Below, piece by piece: positions 31,978 to 42,515 of a DNA stretch of 64,000 nt. The stretch covers positions 49,116,311 to 49,180,310 of the forward strand of contig OX328106.1 of NCBI GenBank assembly GCA_946811185.2, given 5' to 3'. The translations under genes were made by a program, and so were the position numbers. The notes under the pieces are model-generated. The model did no database searches, had not been told where the DNA came from, and saw nothing but the letters and a program-made list of their open reading frames with translations. Position 1 is the stretch's first letter. Each line of letters begins with the position of its first letter. The DNA comes from Hippopus hippopus. Its lineage: Eukaryota > Mollusca > Bivalvia > Cardiida > Cardiidae.

Positions 31978-32369
31978 TGTGAGCTTATGATTTCAATATT
32001 TTTTCAGTATACATTATTTATGACCTAAATAGCAGTTGTAATATTTTTGCATTAAAGTTTGCAACTATGGTGACCTTGCCCTTTCAGAATGACCATTAAC
32101 AACAGGGAAGAAAAAGTCTAAATTAAGTTTCTGGAAGAGGTATCACAGAGCAAAAATTTCATGTTTGTCAAAAGAAATCAAATATGTGGACACATTTGTG
32201 GTTTATCTCATGAACTCATAACTGCTCAAATTTTGGAATGCTATTAGTCAAAGACAACAGGAATACCTTTCACTAAAATGCGTACGCACAAAGTTTGCAT
32301 ACACAGTTTTTGTAAGCAAGCGTAGGTCTGAAAACAAGTTTCACTAAACTGCATAACTTTACGATTTGA

Positions 32370-32612
32370 GTAAATACCAAATGACAAACTTTTAGTCTTG
32401 TCCAAATTGAAAGCATAACTATGCAGATGACAAATTTTAATGTTGCTAAGAAGATGGATTTGTCTTTGGAAGGGTAGAAAACATTGTGGAAAAAGAAAAT
32501 GGGAATGCTGGTTAACCAGCATTTTCTTCTTTTCCCATGTTTTTAAAATTGTTTTTTTTTTCCCTCAGGGTCTTTTTTTTTTCAAACTCAAGATTCCATG
32601 GTAAGGGGTTAA
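32370..32612 (-). repeat. PM1 MITE copy inside the left arm
   Basis: Left terminus reads AGTAAATACCAAATGAC. The core has an inserted GGGA near the dyad and T-runs in the right flank. It ends GGTAAGGGGTTAA. Confidence 0.8.
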
Positions 32613-32645
32613 AAGAAACACAGAAAATAGTTAACTTAATGATAG

Positions 32646-32878
32646 TTACCCCTTTACCACACAATCTCAATTTTAAACAACCCTGAGGAAATAGCTTTTG
32701 ACAACACTCTGAGAAAAGGAGAAAATACTGGTAACCACCATTTTCTGCTTTTCCCAGAATTTTTTTTACCCTGCCAAAGAAAAATTCTATCATTTGAGCT
32801 ACCGTAAATTGAAATTATCATCTGCTAATACTTTCAATTTGGACAAGTCTATGGTTTGCCCTTGTGGAAAGAGCTGTG
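32646..32878 (+). repeat. PM1 MITE copy inside the left arm
   Basis: Starts TTACCCCTTTACCACACAAT. Core is diverged and the right end (TTGTGGAAAGAGCTG) decayed. Confidence 0.78.
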
Positions 32879-33296
32879 GAAAAGATTTTTAAAGTTTAAA
32901 TAGCAAAGAAAAAAGCTCTTGCACATGGAAAAAATCATGTGGTTTTATTTCATGCTTTTCAGTAGTCTACTGGGAAAATAATGGTGAATTATAAGGTTTG
33001 ACAATTTAAAATTAGTTACGACTCGTGAAATTTACCATAAATATTTCAGTAACTCTTTAATTGAAGGTGGAAACAGTAGTTCCAACCCACTAGTTACCTA
33101 GGTAATTGAACCAGACGGATATATTACGTAATATACCCTGTATTTTCGCTTTACGTAATATTATAATGCATTTATGTTGGAGAGGTACACCACATGGATT
33201 TACCTAAAATGACTGTATTGAATTTTGAAGGATGTCCTAAACAAAAAAGGAGTTAGAGGCATGAAATAAATAGAATATTTGATTTTTTCGGTGAAA

Positions 33297-33405
33297 GAAA
33301 TTTAGTTATTTCATCTAGTGTACAATTCATCGGTAATACTTTCACTTGTGGTTGTGCCACTTGTGAAAATATTACCAATGATGTTCACTCGATGAAATAA
33401 ATTTC
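33297..33405. repeat. 109-base hairpin
   Basis: Left arm GAAATTTAGTTATTTCATC then GGTAATACTTTCAC. Right arm GTGAAAATATTACC then GATGAAATAAATTTC. It pairs over most of about 50 bases with a small loop. It could be a foldback or MITE remnant. Confidence 0.7.
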
Positions 33406-33954
33406 ATCTATTTACACCTGTTGCAGGAAACAGTAAAGAATCAATGCTTTTTTTTTTTCAATTTCAAAAGATTCTTATGTTTTTAAAGATTAAATCAGTT
33501 GGTCACTCCAAGATCTACAGTAAATAGCTTTGTGGCATTATTATGCATATGAAAAATATCAAAGAAGACTACTATTAACCATTGTGCAAATGCAATCTAA
33601 ATTTTTTCAGATCTTTAATCAAAGTGGAATAGATAAAACAAGGTGCTGATAATTGAAGTATTTAAAGTCATTAACATTAGGCCTCAACTTCAAACAGATG
33701 GCTGACTTGGTCCTGCCTGATACAGATCTAATCTTAATTAGGAGTCTGATACCATCTTCCTCTGGCCATTTTATTTAAATGGTGCTAAACCAATTAATTT
33801 AACCCTTGAAATGCTACATAGATGAAATGGACATGTTTACATGTGCTATTAAAAAACTTGTGTACTTATGCTTATGAAGGGTAAGTTTGCCAGTTTTTTG
33901 ACAGCAGACATGCACAAAATAATGTTAAGTCACAGATTCAACCCATGATGAAGC

Positions 33955-34165
33955 ATAATAGAGCCATGCTCTATGAAAAGGGAGTTTAATGCATTTGCAA
34001 AAAGCAGTCAATGACGGCTGACCTGGGTCAAAATTTTTTGATATTGGTCAATTTTCTGCTTGTCCAAGGACCACTCTTTCTCATGATTCAGTTATTAGAC
34101 AAAATGGATTTTATGGATCCCAAACTATGTGATGATTTCCTTGGTATAATGCATCACAGAGATGC
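33955..34165 (+). mobile_element. PM3 element, core mostly deleted
   Basis: AGCCATGCTCTATGAAAAGG, CAATTTTCTGCTTGTCCAAG and TATGGATCCCAAACTATG correspond to the copies at 44250 and 56939. The CTGCGCAGTCC palindrome is missing here, the sequence going directly from GGCTGACCTGGGTCAAAAT to the right part. Confidence 0.7.
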
Positions 34166-34177
34166 TTGGCTAAATAC

Positions 34178-34293
34178 TTCACTCTCAAATTCCACACTAT
34201 CAAAGACATTATCCATAATTTAAGCCACATATAATTTGCTGTTGGCAATTATTTTCAATTTTGCCTGGTCTTAAATTTTGCCTTTTGGTAAAC
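34178..34293 (+). repeat. PM1 right-half fragment
   Basis: CACACTATCAAAGACATTAT through TTTGGTAAACACG. No core. Confidence 0.65.
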
Positions 34294-34384
34294 ACGTGGT
34301 TTGCGATTCCAGTGGGCAACATCTGTGAATGCAGGCTTTGACACAGTGTGACACTTGGAGAAATTGCTAAAATGTGAGTATTAC

Positions 34385-34500
34385 TACACGAGTAGGAAAC
34401 TTCATATTCAGAGCCAATGGCTCTGATGAGAAATTGTTGTGTTGGTCTTCAGTTTCTGAAAATATCGGCTGAAAAACAACCAAAAAACAGGTAAGCGTGT
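34385..34500 (+). repeat. Smaller inverted repeat, arm 1
   Basis: GTAGGAAACTTCATATTCAG through GGCTGAAAAACAACCAAAAA to CAGGTAAGCG. Its inverse is at 35785-35900, so this pair brackets the right arm of the large inverted repeat. Confidence 0.8.
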
Positions 34501-34934
34501 CATTATTTGTAATCATGTGTTCTTGTCTTTGAAATTCCAACAAAGGAGAATAGCATGTAATGCTCTGGTCTTTCAACGTGTTCTCTACACTACGGAAAGC
34601 TGTAACAAGTTTACAATGTTTTCTGAATCATTTATGGCGTGGATTGACCGTAACAGATATAATACGTCATGGACCTAACTTCAGTCTATTCAGAAGGACT
34701 GTTTACCTAGGTGACTACTGACTAGTGGGACATAACTACTGTTTCCACCTTCAATTAAAGAGTTACTGAAACATCTATGGTAAATTTCACTAGTGGTAAC
34801 TAATTTTAAATTGTCAAACCTTATAATTCACCATTATTTTCCCTACAGACTACTGAAAAGCATGAAATAAAACCACATGATTTTTCCATGTACAAGAGCA
34901 TTTTTCTTTGCTATTTAAACTTTAAAAATCTTTT

Positions 34935-35165
34935 CCACAACTCTTTCAACAAGGGCAAACCACAGACCTGTCCAAATTGAAAGTATTAGCAGATGACAAT
35001 TTCAATTTACGGTAGCTCAAATGATGGAATTTGTGTTTGGTACGGTAAACAGAATTCTGGGAAAAAGAGAAAATGCTGGTTACCAGCATTTTCTCCTTTT
35101 CTTAATGTTTTCAAAAGCTATTTCCTCAGGATTGTTTAAATTTGAGATTGTGTGGTAAAGGGTTA
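34935..35165 (-). repeat. PM1 MITE copy inside the right arm
   Basis: Partner of 32646-32878. Core GAATTCTGGGAAAAAGAGAA on the left, shortened CTCCTTTTCTTAATG on the right. Ends GTAAAGGGTTAA. Confidence 0.8.
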
Positions 35166-35199
35166 ACTGTTATTAAGTTAACTATTTTCTGTGTTTCTT

Positions 35200-35390
35200 T
35201 TAACCCCTTACCATGGAATTCTGAGGTTTAAAGACCCTGAGGAAAAAAAAAACACCTTTAAAAACGTGGGAAAAGAAGAAAATGCTGGCTAACCAAAAAC
35301 AAATCCATCTTTTTAGCAACATTAAAATTTATCATCTGCATAATATGCTTTAAATTTGAACAAGTCTAAAAGTTTGTCATTTGGTATTTA
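35200..35390 (+). repeat. PM1 MITE copy, right half of core deleted
   Basis: TTAACCCCTTACCATGGAAT; the core stops at AATGCTGGCTAACC and joins AAAAACAAATCC directly. Confidence 0.78.
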
Positions 35391-35784
35391 CTCAAATTAC
35401 AGTTATGCAGTTCAGTGAAACTTGTTTTCAGACTTATGCTTGCTTACAAAAACTGTGTATGCAAACTTTGTGCGTACGCATTTTAGTGAAAGGTATTCCT
35501 GTTGTCTTTGACTAATAGCATTCCAAAATTTGAGCAGTTATGAGTTCATGAGATAAACCACACGTGTGTCCACATATTTGATTTCTTTTGACAAACATGA
35601 AATTTTTGCTCTGTGATACCCATTTCTGAAACTTAATTTAGACTTTTTCTTCCCTGTTGTTGATGGTCATTCTGAAAGGACAAAGTCACCATAGTTGCAA
35701 ACTTTAAAGCAAAAATATTACAACTGCTATTTAGGTCATAATTAATGTATATTGAATAAATATTGAAATCATAAGGTCACAGAC

Positions 35785-35900
35785 AAGCTTACCTGTCTTT
35801 TGGTTGTTTTTCAGCCGATACTTTCAGAAAAAGAAGACCAACATAACAATTTCTTGTCAGAGCCATTGGTTCGGGATATGAAGTTTCCTACCTGTGACTA
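35785..35900 (-). repeat. Smaller inverted repeat, arm 2
   Basis: CTTACCTGTCTTTTGGTTG through AGCCATTGGTTCGGG to ATATGAAGTTTCCTAC, the inverse of 34385-34500. It begins immediately after the right arm of the large repeat ends. Confidence 0.8.
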
Positions 35901-36022
35901 GGATAAACTGAAACTAAGCTTTTTTTGTTGAGTGTTTGATTATCTTTTCCTCAGCTTAACTTATACCCTGTCATAAACAACATGGATGATGTTTTGTAGA
36001 GCCTGTATACTTAGATAAATTT

Positions 36023-36233
36023 GTAAACCATTTACCAAACAATCCTGTGTTTTGCAACCCTGTTGAAGAGACCGTCTGAAAACATTGTAGGAAAATGACA
36101 AAACGCTGGCAACCAGCATTTCCTCCTTTTTCAACTTTTTAGAGACAAATCTAATCATTTGAACTTCATTTGTTTTGTCTGAAAAGCTTTCAACTTGGAC
36201 AAGTCTAAAATTTTGTCATCCAGTAAAGACTGA
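36023..36233 (+). repeat. PM1 MITE, diverged
   Basis: GTAAACCATTTACCAAACAA; core centre GCTGGCAACCAGC; right core arm shortened (CTTTTTCAACTTTTTAGAG). Ends CCAGTAAAGACTGA. Confidence 0.78.
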
Positions 36234-36600
36234 ATGCAAATAAACTCAAAAAATCTATTCTGTACACTGGTCAGCAGGAAAATTAGTTTTGAAACCTTTT
36301 CACAACTTCCAGGCAAAGCTGCATGGTCATTAAATAGCCATCTGATTATTTCTGGTTTAACCATGTAACAGTTAGGAATACACATGTGTCAGGGATCTGG
36401 AAATGCCACTTGGTGTTTGCTACCCATTTGGACATTATGCTCTTTATCCAGTGGATGACTTTGGCAGATTTATACACTCAACAAAGGTTTGAATGACTCA
36501 GGACCTTGATGATAGATACCTTTCTGACATATGTCCCAGAAAGAGGGGGTACTCTCAAATTAGCTCAGACAAAATACACTCAAGATTGTTTTTAAATAAA
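36234..36600. other. No gene seen
   Basis: Unique stretch of about 370 bases. Confidence 0.4.
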
Positions 36601-36814
36601 TTAAACTCTTTCACCACTTAATAAATAAAATGCATTTTCTCAAATGATAAATATACATTTCTTCTCCAAGATCAAAAGACAGTTCATTCATAATCTAGAA
36701 TACAGCAGTGGACAGTGTAGATCAGAGACCAGACTGCAGATTCTGTGCAGTCTGATCTTGATCTACACTGTCCACTACAGGTTCTTGTGTCGTCTATGGT
36801 ATGGAAAGAGTTAA
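36601..36814 (+). repeat. PM2b MITE copy
   Basis: TTAA at both ends, termini AACTCTTTCACCAC and GTATGGAAAGAGTT. The core (ACTGCAGATTCTGTGCAGT flanked by GATC blocks and GTGGACAGTGTAGATC) is shared with PM2 while the flanks are unrelated. Confidence 0.85.
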
Positions 36815-36925
36815 AAGGCACAACTCAAATATGTGTGTCACTTACAGCAAAAGTAGCTTAAGTCATGGACTATCCACTATAAGGGTTGCTAAAATTGCTC
36901 TACCAGTATTTGGAAGGGTAAAAAA

Positions 36926-37159
36926 TTAACCCTTTATCACACAATCCCGAGTTTTAACGACCTTGAGAAAGAAGCCTTTTGAAAACATTGTGGGGAAAAG
37001 GAGAAAATGCTGGTATCCAGCATTTTCTCCTTTTTCCCCCCACAATGTTTTCTACCCTATCAAAGACGAATTCCATCATTTGGGCCATATTTAAATTGTT
37101 GTCTGCAAATACTTTCAAATTTCACAAGTCTACATTTTCGTTGCTTGGTAAAGAGTTAA
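36926..37159 (+). repeat. PM1 MITE copy, full length
   Basis: TTAA at both ends. The right core arm has extra C residues (TTTTTCCCCCCACAATG). Confidence 0.9.
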
Positions 37160-37419
37160 ATAGGCCAATGTGAGCCATCTCAGAGTTTGTAACCAATGAG
37201 TGATTACCCAAGGTCTGTCAGTTGGAGGATGTTAATGAGACTGGACAGGTGATCCCTGATAAACATCATTATCTAATCCTTTCCCACATGTGGGTGTCTC
37301 TTGAATCCTGTACTCTCAAAGAGAACTTTAGAAAAAATTAAATCAAAAGAAAACCAAGCAATTTCTCCATTATTTGTCCATTTCTTATGTTTTCTTTTCT
37401 GTCTGATCCTTCAACTTTA

Positions 37420-37943
37420 TTAACTCCTGACCAAACGACCAAATTTTGGACTGAGCCAAATTGAAAGCATTTGCAGACGACAAAAGTTACTAAAATGATT
37501 ATTTCCGTCTTTGATATGGTAGAAAACGTGGTTGGAAAAGGAGAAAATGCTGGTTACCAGCATTTTCTCCTTTTCCCGCAATGTTTTCAAAAGGCTTCAT
37601 CCTCAGGGTTGGTGAAACTATGCATAGTGCGGTCAAGGGTTAAATGTACATAATATATTGAAATTGTCATCTACAAATTTGGACAAGGCTAAAATTTTGT
37701 CATCTGGTAAAGAGTTAACCCTTTACCAGACGACAAAATTTGAGCCTTGTCTAAATTGAAAGCATTTGCAGATGACAATTTCAGTGTGGCTCAAATGGTG
37801 CAATCTTTCTTTGATAGTGTAGAAAACATTGTGGGAAAAGAAGAAAATGCTGGTTACCAGCATTTTCTCTTTTTCCCACAATGTTATCAAAAGGCTTCTT
37901 TCCCAGGGTCGTTAAAAGTAGGCATTGTGTAGTAAAGGGTTAA
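37420..37943. repeat. Three-unit PM1 chain (-, + fragment, -)
   Basis: 37420-37643 (-), 37651-37718 (+, right end only) and 37715-37943 (-, intact). TTAA is shared at 37640 and 37715. Confidence 0.88.
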
Positions 37944-38557
37944 ATAAAAAAGAAAAGTTTTTTTTCCTATACTACAGTTTGGAAAAGTCACTTCCTACTA
38001 CAATTGTTGTATTTGAATCAGTTTTTTCCCCAAATTTGTAACACAAAATGACTACAAAGTACACATATTAAAGTCTCATACCTTGTTATGCAGATACTCC
38101 TAATGAAGTAAATCCAAGAATCTCTCAAATGTACAAACAAGAAAAATTCTAGGAAAGTACATGTCAGTCCAAAGAAAATTCCTGTTTCTGAGGTAACACT
38201 ATACTAGGTTATAATTCTTTCTGTCATAAAGTTTCATTTAAATGGTTCTCTAAATAAAACACACTTTCTTTATAAAGTGATTTCACCAAGTCAAATAACA
38301 CATGACCCAGGGTGCACCCTCTTACAAATTTTTACTAAATACTGGTTTCAAATCCTCTTTTCTACAATTCAAAACTGATGCAAAAATGCCTCAAATAGGC
38401 AGATTCCCAGCCTATTTACCGACTTCTCCACTTTTCTATCAAACTATCTTTTTTATCAGAAAATCCCTAGAGTAGACTTAAATAAGATTAGGGATTAGAA
38501 GTTTAAACTATTACCATCTCCTCGTTTTTACTCAACAGTAACTAAACAAACAGTTGC
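37944..38557. other. No gene seen
   Basis: About 610 bases of unique AT-rich DNA. Confidence 0.4.
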
Positions 38558-39622
38558 TTAACCCTTTACCACATGATGCCAACTTTTAACAAACCTGGGA
38601 AAGAAGCCTTTTGAAAACATTACGGGAAAAGGAGAAAATGCTGGTAACCAGCATTTTCTCCTTTTCCCACAATGGTTTCTGCCCTTTCAGAGATAAATCC
38701 AATTGTTTAAGCCTTTCCCAAACAATCCCGGGTTTTCACAACCCTAAGAAAGAAGCCTTTTAAAAAATTTGTGGGAAAAGGAGAAATTGCTGGTAACCAG
38801 CATTTTCTCCTTTTTCCATAAGGTTTTCTACCCTTCCCAAAACAAATTTCAGTTTTTGAGTCACATTTATTTTGTTGTCTGCAAAGGCTTTCAATTTGGG
38901 AGAGTCTGAAATTTTGTTGAATCTTTACCATATGGCAAAATTTTGGACCAGTCCAAATCGAAAGAATTTGCAGATGGCAAAAGAAATGTTACTGAGGAAT
39001 TGAAATTGGTTTTGAGAAGGGTAGAAAACATTGTGGGAAAAGGAGAAAATGCTGGTTACTAGCATTTTCTCCTTTTCCCACAAAGTTTTTAAAAAGCTTC
39101 TTTCTCAGGGTCATGAAAACCCGGGATTATTTGGGAAAGGGTTAAGTCACATTTAATTTGTGGCCTGCAAATACTTTGAAATAGGACCAGTCCAAAATTT
39201 TGTGAAGTGGTAGAGGGTTCACTCTATACCTTACAAGGAAAGGATCCTTTTAGACTTTGTCAGTTATTGAAAGCATTTGGAGACAACAAATTAAGTGACT
39301 TGCTTAAATGATGGAACTTGTCTTTAAAAGGGTAGAAAGCATTCTTGGAAAAGGACAAAATCTGGTTAGCAGCATTTTTTTCCCTACAACTGAAATGCTT
39401 TTAGAAGTTTTCCTCTACAGGATACATAGCCTTGTCTAAACTGAAAGCATTTGCAGATGACAAATGCTACTTAATACATAAAATTTGTCTTCCATGGGGT
39501 AGAAAACACTGTGGGAAAAGGAGAAAATGATGGTTACCAGCATTTTCTCCTTTTTCCACAATGTTTTCAAAAGCCTTCTTTCTCAGGGTCATAAAAGTCG
39601 GCATTGTGCGGTAAACGGTTAA
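38558..39622. repeat. Six-unit PM1 chain
   Basis: 38558-38706 (+, right end cut), 38707-38918 (+), 38920-39145 (-), 39142-39220 (+, right end only), 39217-39421 (-, decayed) and 39425-39622 (-, left end cut). This is the longest continuous PM1 stretch in the window, about 1.06 kb. Confidence 0.85.
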
Positions 39623-39751
39623 TGGAGAAACATTCAGAGTACAGTGAAGTGCTCTGAATGAAATGTGGAAAATTCTGGGAAAAAGAGCAAAAGCTGCATG
39701 AAAAAATCTATGGCTTCTTTTTCCTCATTTCAAAAACTGTCAACATACGCC

Positions 39752-40018
39752 ATATGGCCTGCAACACGCGAAAAGGGACATTCAGACATTTGCGTAAAGT
39801 GTCGTCTTGGATCAGCCTGCGCAGTCCGCGCAGGCTAATCTGAAACGACACTTTCTGTTTAAAGGTAATTTTCTGTTTTGCCCAAATCTACCGAAGAACA
39901 AAATCTAATGTAGTCGTAAAGTGCCGTCTCGGATTAGCCTGCGCGGACTGCGCAGGCTGATCCGAGACGACACTATGCAAATGTCCGAATGCCCGTTTTC
40001 GCATGTTGCAAGCCATAT
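39752..40018. mobile_element. PM4, compound palindromic element
   Basis: 267 bp. The outer arms of about 105 bp are inverted (ATATGGCCTGCAACACGCG ... CGCATGTTGCAAGCCATAT). Each arm contains its own palindrome: TCAGCCTGCGCAGTCC with GCGCAGGCTAATC. The DNA can therefore fold as one long hairpin or as two smaller ones. It is GC-richer than its surroundings. Confidence 0.82.
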
Positions 40019-40036
40019 AAAAGTTATTTTTAAAAG

Positions 40037-40299
40037 TTATCCCTTTACCGCATGACAAAATTTTAGACTCGTCCAAACTGAAGGAATTTTACAGGTGACA
40101 ATTCAATTATTGTTTTTCAAATGATGGGATGTTTCCTTAAATAGGAAGAAAACATTGTGGGAGGAGGAGAAAATATTGGGTTACCAGCATTTTCTCCTTC
40201 TCCTACAATGTTTTCAAAATCCCTCTTTCCTAGGGTTTTTTAAAATCCTTCTTTAATTCCTAGGGTTGTTAAAACCCAGGATTGTGTGGTAAAAGTTTA
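40037..40299 (-). repeat. PM1 MITE with small internal duplication
   Basis: Both core arms share an A to G change (GGGAGGAGGAG on the left, CTCCTTCTCC on the right). In the right flank CCTAGGGTT-TTTAAAA is repeated (40231 and 40259). Confidence 0.8.
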
Positions 40300-40485
40300 T
40301 GGGGAGGATTTAAGAAGATTAAGGATGGCAGTTCAGTTTTGAATCAGATTAAGCCATTTTGTCTTCCTTGCATGACAAAAAGCGGATTACATAGATCCAG
40401 TAGGGGTTCAGTTTGTTTGGACAACATTTGACCATGCAGCATATGTAACAACAACAACAACAAGAATAGTAAACAGAATCCTGCA

Positions 40486-40693
40486 GGGTCTGTATTCACC
40501 AACCATTCTTAGGAACATTCTTTGTATTATTCTCCAGAATATTCTAATTTTGATAGTAAAACACCTTCTGATTGGCTTAACCATTTGGTTTAGCCAATCT
40601 GAAGTTGTATTACTTGCAGATGTAGAAAATACTGAAATGTAAGACAAAGAATATTCTGTATGTTCTTATGAATGATTGGTGGATAATGGACCC
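40486..40693. mobile_element. PM5 palindromic MITE copy, full length
   Basis: 208 bp. Ends GGGTCTGTATTCACCAACCA and (inverted) GGGTCCATTATCCACCAATC. Inner inverted blocks are CTTTGTATTATTCT / AGACAAAGAATATTC. Confidence 0.8.
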
Positions 40694-40889
40694 TGAACAA
40701 CTCAAGATTGATGACCAAATTTTCCTTTGGCTAAGATGATTCTTCATGGAATCATGGCAGTGGGTGGAAACAACGACCAGAGTCAGTTGGTACATTTTGA
40801 AGCATCTGATCTTGGTCTGCAGTATTAGCTCAGGAGCCATAAAAAAAAGCTGCAAATAAATGTAAACTGCGTAGAGATTGCAGATTATG

Positions 40890-41078
40890 TTGACTCTTTA
40901 CCAAAAAACTACAAAATTTCATACTAGTCCAAATTGAAAGCATTTCCAGACCACAAAATAAATGGGACTCAAAAATTGAAATTTGTTTTTTGAAGGGTAG
41001 AAAACATTGTGGGAAAAATTTTCAGATGGCTTTATTCCCAGGGTCATTAAAAGTAGGGATTTTGTGGTAAAGGTTTAA
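40890..41078 (-). repeat. PM1 MITE with the hairpin deleted
   Basis: The sequence jumps from ACATTGTGGGAAAAA to TTTTCAGATGGCTTTATTCC, removing most of both core arms while both flanks and the terminal TTAA remain. Confidence 0.85.
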
Positions 41079-41227
41079 AGAGATATATTACCAGATTTCA
41101 TTTTGCAACTTTTTGAGCAAAGTCTTCACAAAACTGGTGATTTTCATTTGCCAGCAAAGAAGGTTTTAATAAACAGCAATAAAAGTAGAAAATATTTGCA
41201 TAATAAGTTGTACAAAGCAAATGACGT

Positions 41228-41301
41228 ACCCTTTTCCCATTGTTTTCAAAAGCCCTCTTCACCAGAGTCATTTAAACATCGGACTGCTTTGTAAAGGGAT
41301 A
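41228..41301 (-). repeat. PM1 right-half fragment
   Basis: CCCTTTTCCCATTGTTTTCA through GTAAAGGGATATG. Confidence 0.68.
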
Positions 41302-41525
41302 TGACTGATTGAATGATGTTTAACACGACTTTCAACATAATTTTAGTGATATCATGTCAACAGCTCACATATTCATGTATTTCCTGGGTTTAGCCAGTAC
41401 TAGGCTGGGGCTCTGAAGTGTCTTGCACAAGGACACTCCCGTGAAAAGCCCGGTAGCTCCAGTGAGGCTTGAACATGGGCCTGCAAGTCATAAGTCCTAC
41501 TAACCACTGAGCCTTTCAGGACCCC
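41302..41525 (-). mobile_element. tRNA-derived SINE copy
   Basis: Same subfamily as 17527: body CTGGGGCTCTGAAGTGTCTT, with a head diverged from a tRNA (AAAGGCTCAGTGGTTAG). The tail is a short GATTGA-type repeat. Confidence 0.7.
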
Positions 41526-41685
41526 ATAGGGAAATGAAATACCTACTTTTACATTAGCCTATAATTATTCTATGGGTTAAATAACAAAATTTACTGGACA
41601 TTGAAGTACTCAACTTGACTTTGAGTGGATGACAATAAAAGTGCCAATATTACACCACAATGTGAAGGCTGATAACTTTTAACAA

Positions 41686-42515
41686 TGAGGGTTGTTCATT
41701 TAATTGCGTCACTAATGGGCATAAATACCACATGACCATATGTATCACACTGAGATAACGGTATTTTAACAAGCAAGTCCTTTTGAATACTGGCATGAAA
41801 TTTTGTTTTGATAGGTTCATTCTTTCAAAAGTTAAAGTACATGTAGGTGTAGTCATTATAATACACTGGCTATATTACTGAATGTACAATGTACCCAAAA
41901 GCAAAGTGTGAAATTAGGGCCTAATTAAAAGTCACGTTAGTCTAATCATTTCAGCTTCACAAATATTTAGTGAAATATGTCGGTTACATGGGGCTTCTGC
42001 AGTATCAAAACAGTTGGTTTTCAGATGGTATAAAAAATTTAAAGATGGTGAACTTACTTAAAAGATGCCCCCCCGTCCTGGACAACCCAAAACTGCAGCT
42101 TCCAAAGAAAATGTTGCTGCTGTGGCAGATTTAATTAAGCAGGATGCCAGGCTTACAGTGAAAGAAATAGCCAAGAGAGCTGGCATATCATCAGGGTCAG
42201 TTCATAAGATTTTGACCAAGGAGTTAAAACTTCATAAGATTTGCGCTCGATGGGTCCCCCACTTCTTGACAGATGAACAAAAGGCTACTCGTGTAAAAAT
42301 GGCTAAAATTCTTCTTAAAAAGTACAAAAATTGTGACAAATGCAGGGACTGGGGATGAATTGAACGAAATATATATGCATTTAACATAATGCGTCTCATT
42401 GACACCCAGCGACACAACTAAATAAATGGCCCTCGTACAACACTGGAAAGGAAAACTTTGGAGAAAAACATGTAGGAAAAGTACCAAGCAATCTTCCTGT
42501 TTTTTTTTTAGATGC
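41686..42515 (+). mobile_element. Mariner-type element, 3' part missing
   Basis: Left end GAGGGTTGTTCATTTAATTG, similar in form to the start of the mariner at 26525. A broken transposase follows. No inverted right end was found before the PM1 copy at 42634. Confidence 0.65.
41990..42515 (+). pseudogene. Mariner transposase remnant
   Basis: Domains in order: an N-terminal piece (GASAVSKQLVFRWYKKFKDG) ending in an in-frame stop just before the longest open part; a second helix-turn-helix segment (RPGQPKTAASKENVAA, LTVKEIAKRAGISSGSVHKI) and the linker WVPHFLTDEQKATRVKMAK; then, after a frameshift near 42335, TGDE, which supplies the first catalytic aspartate; and a decayed GPRTTLERKT segment. 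Sequence after about 42515 is lost, so the second and third acidic residues are absent. The longest open stretch is 42065-42358. Confidence 0.8.

Larger units (their letters stand above)
31978..33107 (+). repeat. Large inverted repeat, left arm
   Basis: From TGTGAGCTTATGATTTCAAT to TAGTTACCTAGGTAA. Its inverse is at 34703-35782, as shown for example by GCGTACGCACAAAGTTTGCA (here) and TGCAAACTTTGTGCGTACGC (there). The arm holds two PM1 copies (32370-32612 and 32646-32878). Identity by eye is high, with small indels. Confidence 0.88.
33108..34702. other. Spacer of the large inverted repeat; no gene
   Basis: About 1.6 kb. It holds a TTACGTAA-rich bit (33128-33165), a hairpin (33297-33405), a PM3 copy (33955-34165), a PM1 right half (34178-34293) and one arm of a smaller inverted repeat (34385-34500). 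Confidence 0.6.
34703..35782 (-). repeat. Large inverted repeat, right arm
   Basis: Inverse of 31978-33107, from TTACCTAGGTGACTACTG to ATAAGGTCAC. Contains PM1 copies at 34935-35165 (-) and 35200-35390 (+). The second has lost half of the hairpin that its partner at 32370 retains, so the arms have diverged since duplication. Confidence 0.88.

Noticed and set aside
36601..36814. GACTGCAC/GTGCAGTC hairpins as transcription terminators
   Set aside because: They are cores of dispersed MITEs in a eukaryotic genome.
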